64,000 nt of DNA. Origin: Paractinoplanes pyxinae. Lineage in GTDB: Bacteria > Actinomycetota > Actinomycetes > Mycobacteriales > Micromonosporaceae. Under the pieces are notes generated by a model, which was given only the letters and a program-made list of their open reading frames with translations, had not been told where the DNA came from and did no database searches. Shown here piece after piece: positions 60,684 to 64,000 of this stretch (its first letter is position 1; each line of letters opens with the position of its first letter). The DNA lies in NCBI RefSeq assembly GCF_026626335.1, contig NZ_JAPNTZ010000009.1, forward strand, positions 124,001 to 188,000, written 5' to 3'. Made by a program: the position numbers and the translations under genes.

Positions 60684-61439
60684 ATGTATCAGCAGGAACT
60701 TAACGGCCTGGTCGCCCTGGTAACCGGCGCCACCAGCGGCATCGGCCGTGCCACCGCCGTCGAACTCGCCCGCCGCGGGGCGCACGTCATTGCCAGCGGC
60801 CGTGACCACGCCCGAGGCGCGCGGCTGATTGAGGAGATCAGGGCCGCCGGTGGTAAAGCCGACTTCGCCGCAGTCGACCTCGCCGACGAGCGCGCCGCGC
60901 GTGAACTCGCCGCCACCACGACGGAACTCGGCGGCGGCCGGGTCGACATCCTGATCAACAACGCCGGGATCTTCCCGTTCGGCCCGACTCACCAGACCAC
61001 CCCGGAGGACTTCGACCGGGTGTACGGGATCAACGTCAAGGCGCCGTACTTCCTGGTCGCGGCACTTGCTCCCGCGATGGCCGAGCGCGGTGACGGAGCG
61101 ATCGTGAACGTGTCGACTTTCGGAGCGCAACGCGGGACTCCGATCTCCAGCCTGTACGGGTCGACCAAAGCAGCCATCGAGTCCCTGACCCGCTCTTGGG
61201 CGGCCGAATTCGGCGGCCGCGGTGTACGCGTCAACGTGGTGGCACCCGGCCCCACGATCACCGAGGGAACCACCGCGGGCGGCGACGACATGATCAAAAT
61301 GCTGGCGGCTCAAACTCCGGCGTAGCGCCCAGCGACTGCCGACGAGGTCGCCTCCGCCATCGCCTTCCTCGCCGGTCCGCAATCGAGCATCGTGCACGGC
61401 GCCGTACTCGCCGTCGACGGCGGTCGCAACGCCGTCTGA
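60684..61439 (+). pseudogene. second SDR, interrupted by an amber codon
   Basis: From ATG 60684 the frame encodes VTGATSGIGRATAVELARRG, NNAGIFPFGP, NVSTFGAQRG...LYGSTK and VRVNVVAPGPTI, all intact. A TAG at 61323-61325 interrupts it after AAQTPA, where relatives read Gly-Arg-Pro-Ala. The same frame then gives RPATADEVASAIAFLAGPQS and VHGAVLAVDGGRNAV to TGA 61439. The truncated product lacks the last ~38 residues, which shape the substrate pocket and dimer, so it is probably inactive unless the codon is read through. Confidence 0.7.
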
Positions 61440-62541
61440 CGCCTGCTCCCGACTACATGGCCGGCCGACCGCCGTCCAGCGGCATGACGGCGGTCGTACC
61501 GGGGCCACTACTTCGCAGCAATGCCGCTGCATACGGAGGGTCAACGGCCGGATGTGCTGCCCGAAGCAGCAGCGGCATCCGCCGCGATAATCCGGCGACC
61601 GCGGGTCAGACAACTCGCCGGCTGACCTGCTCCCTGCTCCCAATCGGATGACCGCCTCTGCGGGCCTCGACGAGTCCAGAACCATCTAGGCCGAACGTCC
61701 CTACCATCCGGTCATGCCGCTGACAACGCGCGGAGCGGAGCGCCATGTGACTGCCGAGGCGCCGGGCGGCGTGTGTCGCTCGCGGAGAAACCTAACGATT
61801 GGACCGCCGCCCGGTCGTTACAGGATAGACGGCAAGGTGCCCGGGTCGCATCGGTGCTTCGCCGGTGCGGTAGGGGTAGCAAGTGAGCAGTTCACTTGCC
61901 TGCGCCTCTCGTTCGCCGTCGCGCTCGCCCGGGCCATCAGCAGAGGCACCGACGCGCCGGAAAGGACATTCGGCCATCATCGGCACCGACGTGCCCCGCA
62001 GATACAGTACGGGCGTCACTCGATGGCGCAGGATCCGGTCCGACCACTATCGGTCTGTCGTGAGTGCTGGTAGGACGAGATGAGTGGACGACGATGCTGA
62101 CGCTGCGCTGATCCGGCTGCAGCGGCACCTCGGGGTGACTCTGGGCGTCTTACCCGTAAGTCAGTGGCGGCGCTTGGCCGATCAAGGCGGCGCCCGGGTT
62201 CTCGTGTACCTCGCCGAGGGTGCCCGCGATGACTTCGCCCAGGACCGCGATGAACAAACGTCGTTGGCGGCCAGAGCCAGGGGCGTGAGGTGGTGTCCGC
62301 CAGCCGGGCCTCTCAGGAGAACCGGGCCGCGTATGTCCATGTCCGGCGGCTTCAGGAATCGGGGCCGCGAGCGCGCGACGCGGCCGTCTACATCTGTTTG
62401 ATCGGCATGCAGGGGCGCCAACATAAGGGCCCCGCCCGGTGTCACCTTTAGGATCGTCAATACCTCGTATTGCGGTCGACCATCTTTCAGTCGGTCGGCT
62501 GCGTGACGTGTTCGCAACTGCGGCTCCGGCACCGCACCCGG
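61440..62541. other. 1.1-kb region without a supported gene
   Basis: Weak candidates exist on both strands. One (plus, 62084-62401) begins VDDDADAALIRLQRHLGVTL. Another (minus, 62182-62532) includes QYEVLTILKVTPGGALMLAP. Neither has an SD or a known family. The stretch may hold decayed genes. Confidence 0.4.
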
Positions 62542-62845
62542 TCAGGGGTTGATGGTTGTCCGTTCGCATCGACCGGGAAGCAGCGCGTCGTCGGATGGCT
62601 CGTAGGGGAGCGAACGGGGCGCGCCGGCGCGGAGGCCGTCGAGTGCGATGGCGTTGATTCGGGCGCGGGCCTGGGTTGCCATGCCGACGAGGTCGTCGCG
62701 GCCCTGCCGGCGCAGCTGGTCGATCATCGGAGACTTGCCGAGTTGCTCGATGGGCAGGTGTAGATCAGTTCTGGTCACGTCGGTGCGTAGTACACCGGTC
62801 GCGTGTGCTCGGGCTATGAGTGCGTCGACGGCCAGGTCGCAACCA
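62542..62845 (-). pseudogene. C-terminal remnant of a tetR gene
   Basis: The minus frame reads ALIARAHATGVLRTDVTRTD, LHLPIEQLGKSPMIDQLRRQ, then GRDDLVGMATQARARINAIA and LDGLRAG. This is the usual C-terminal helix set of TetR regulators of the kind ending in IALDGLR. Its N-terminal half, including the HTH, is missing. The IS110 frame runs into it from the right, so insertion or deletion removed the 5' part. Confidence 0.6.
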
Positions 62846-63371
62846 CCGGGTTGTGGACCGCGGTGTCGGTGGGCGCGCTCGCCGGGGTCATCGCGGTAGC
62901 CGGTCGCGCACTCGCCGGCTGGCTCTGCTCGTCGATCTCAGCAGTCAGAACCGCTGAAATTTGGCCGTCCGGTTCACCTGCCAGGTCGTCGAGCGAGGTG
63001 TCCTCGACGGTGACCTGCTGCAGCCCGGAGGTGCGCAGGACTACGACCGCGACGCTATGGGCATCGACCGGATCGGTCTTGCGGCCTTGGCCGGTGCTGA
63101 ACACGCGGGCCCGGGCGGACAGTTTCGCCGGCACGTCTACGACGGTTTCACCGTCGGCGACCAAGCGTTGGGCGACGTGCCGGCCGATGCCCTTGCAGCC
63201 CTCGACCGCCCACTGGCGGTCAGCGTATTTGCGGCCGGCGGCGAGCATCGCCTGGTAGCCGTCCCGGTCGGTGCCGAAACGGCCCTGGGCCAGGGTTCGT
63301 TCCCGCTCGTTGATGACCTCAATGGTTGCGGACCGCTTGTGCGGATCCACCCCGATGATGACCCGAGCCAC
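62814..63371 (-). mobile_element. IS110-type transposase, C-terminally truncated
   Basis: GTG 63371 with GGGAGGAGA starts VARVIIGVDPHKRSATIEVI, the DEDD-type RuvC-like N-terminus of IS110 transposases (Asp in IGVDPHK). KGIGRHVAQRLVADGETVVD, ARVFSTGQGRKTDPVDAHSV follow, with Asp in KTDPVDA. After TSLDD the sequence becomes unrelated and ends at 62814 inside a tetR remnant. The transposase_20 C-terminal domain with its catalytic Ser is absent, so the copy is dead. IS110 elements lack terminal inverted repeats, so ends cannot be fixed by eye. Confidence 0.8.
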
Positions 63372-63682
63372 CTGCTGATCTCCTCCCTGGTTCCGACATG
63401 GATGTCGGCGGGAGGGCAGCGCTACTTCGAGCTGGGCATACCCCTGACTTGTTGAATTTTGGTCAGGCGCGATGGGTCTGCAGCCCGTAGCGTCAGGGCG
63501 CCGGTCGGCACTGGCTCGCATACCCCTTGCCGCCCTCGGGCTGGCTCATCAAGAGCGTGCCGACGCTGGCCGGCGCCCGGCCGTGGCGTGGCTCAACAGA
63601 GGCGTGCTCAAGGATTTCTTCAAGTCAGGCTGCCCGCCACGGCGATCTCCCCTGTTCGCCTGGTGGAAGGTTCCAGCTCTCC
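63372..63682. other. gap between divergent IS110-type transposases
   Basis: No supported gene in these 311 bp. It must hold the 5' noncoding ends of both elements. An Arg-rich open frame here lacks support. Confidence 0.4.
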
Positions 63683-64000
63683 GTGATCACGATCGGTATC
63701 GACCCGCACAAGTCCTCCCTGACGGCCGTCGCGCTCGACGAAACCGGAAAAACGTTGGGCTCGCGGAGGGTCACCGTCAACACCGCGGCGTTCAAGACGC
63801 TGACCGGTTGGGCCGCTTGCTGGCCGCAGCGCCGCTTCGCTGTCGAGGGCGCCGCCGGGCTGGGGCGCGGCATCGCTCAGTTGCTGGCCGCCGCCGGCGA
63901 AGACGTTGTGGACGTGCCCGCCACGCTCGCCGCTCGAGCTCGGCTGCTCGACACCGGCGGAACACGCAAGACCGACGTCGCGGACGCCACCAGCGTTGCG
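63683..64000 (+). mobile_element. second IS110-type transposase, cut by window edge
   Basis: GTG 63683 opens a frame running off the window (106 codons visible): VITIGIDPHKSSLTAVALDE, FAVEGAAGLGRGIAQLLAAA, VVDVPATLAARARLLDTGGT and KTDVADATSVA. It carries the IS110 DEDD residues (D in IGIDPHK, E in AVEGA, D in KTDVADA). It differs clearly from the transposase at 63371, so this is a different IS110 family member pointing the opposite way. Confidence 0.85.

Noticed and set aside
61714..62532. Several open frames on both strands between the SDR remnant and tetR remnant
   Set aside because: None has a start signal or recognised family, and they contradict one another; left as unresolved DNA.
1..64000. 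CRISPR arrays, rRNA genes, replication origin
   Set aside because: No regularly spaced repeats, no rRNA-like sequence and no DnaA-box cluster were seen.

Overview
The window is high-GC actinobacterial DNA. The mix of secreted GH30/ricin-lectin enzyme, FhuF reductase, Lsr2, AfsR-type regulator, many GTG starts and actinobacterial conjugative-element genes suggests a Micromonosporaceae-like filamentous actinomycete (perhaps Actinoplanes or a relative). The family assignment is inference; no rRNA is present.

Left edge (1-4870): one end of an actinobacterial integrative and conjugative element (AICE). A leftward operon encodes a TraB/FtsK-type DNA translocase (cut by the window edge), a 61-aa protein, a DUF2637/SpdB-like membrane protein and two small membrane proteins with overlapping starts and stops. 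Rightward genes encode a small HTH protein, a GntR-type repressor and a membrane/coiled-coil protein preceded by a near-perfect LexA (SOS) box. The element abuts the 3' end of a tRNA-Ser(UGA) gene, a likely attachment site.

Core-like block (4870-24220): GH30 glycosidase, quinone oxidoreductase, DUF4352-like protein, NlpC/P60 hydrolase, GAF histidine kinase, PEBP-family protein, methyltransferase, polytopic membrane protein, VOC protein, pentapeptide-repeat protein, FhuF-type ferric reductase, an XRE-HTH/peptide-deformylase fusion, flavohaemoprotein, CPBP protease, a long Ala/Pro/Thr-rich protein, and tRNA-Ser(GCU) and tRNA-Arg(ACG). A DtxR/IdeR-type iron box lies between fhuF and the deformylase fusion.

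Accessory block (24220-39000): gene-poor, compositionally mixed and full of broken genes (tyrosine recombinase, catalase-family protein, a frameshifted hypothetical, a split membrane protein). Two 255-bp direct repeats, each encoding a 60-aa acidic protein, bracket a 5.7-kb segment with a cold-shock protein, Lsr2 and an ApeA-like (predicted HEPN) protein that may be a phage-defence factor. A 17-bp piece of the repeat end recurs a third time.

Regulator-rich metabolic block (39000-61500): methyltransferase, FAD oxidoreductase, Tat-exported isochorismatase-like hydrolase divergent from MarR, three VOC paralogues (one fossil), a prenyltransferase/cyclase-fold protein, NmrA-like protein, MFS exporter with MarR, DoxX, an AfsR/SARP regulator coupled to TetR and followed by MerR, a zinc-ribbon fragment, a possible AbiGi-like protein, and a TetR/SDR pair with a second SDR broken by an amber codon. 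The same MerR-type operator-promoter precedes both merR and, 11.5 kb away, the first VOC gene.

Right edge (62500-64000): two different IS110-type transposases pointing away from each other; the left one is truncated and fused to the remains of a tetR gene.
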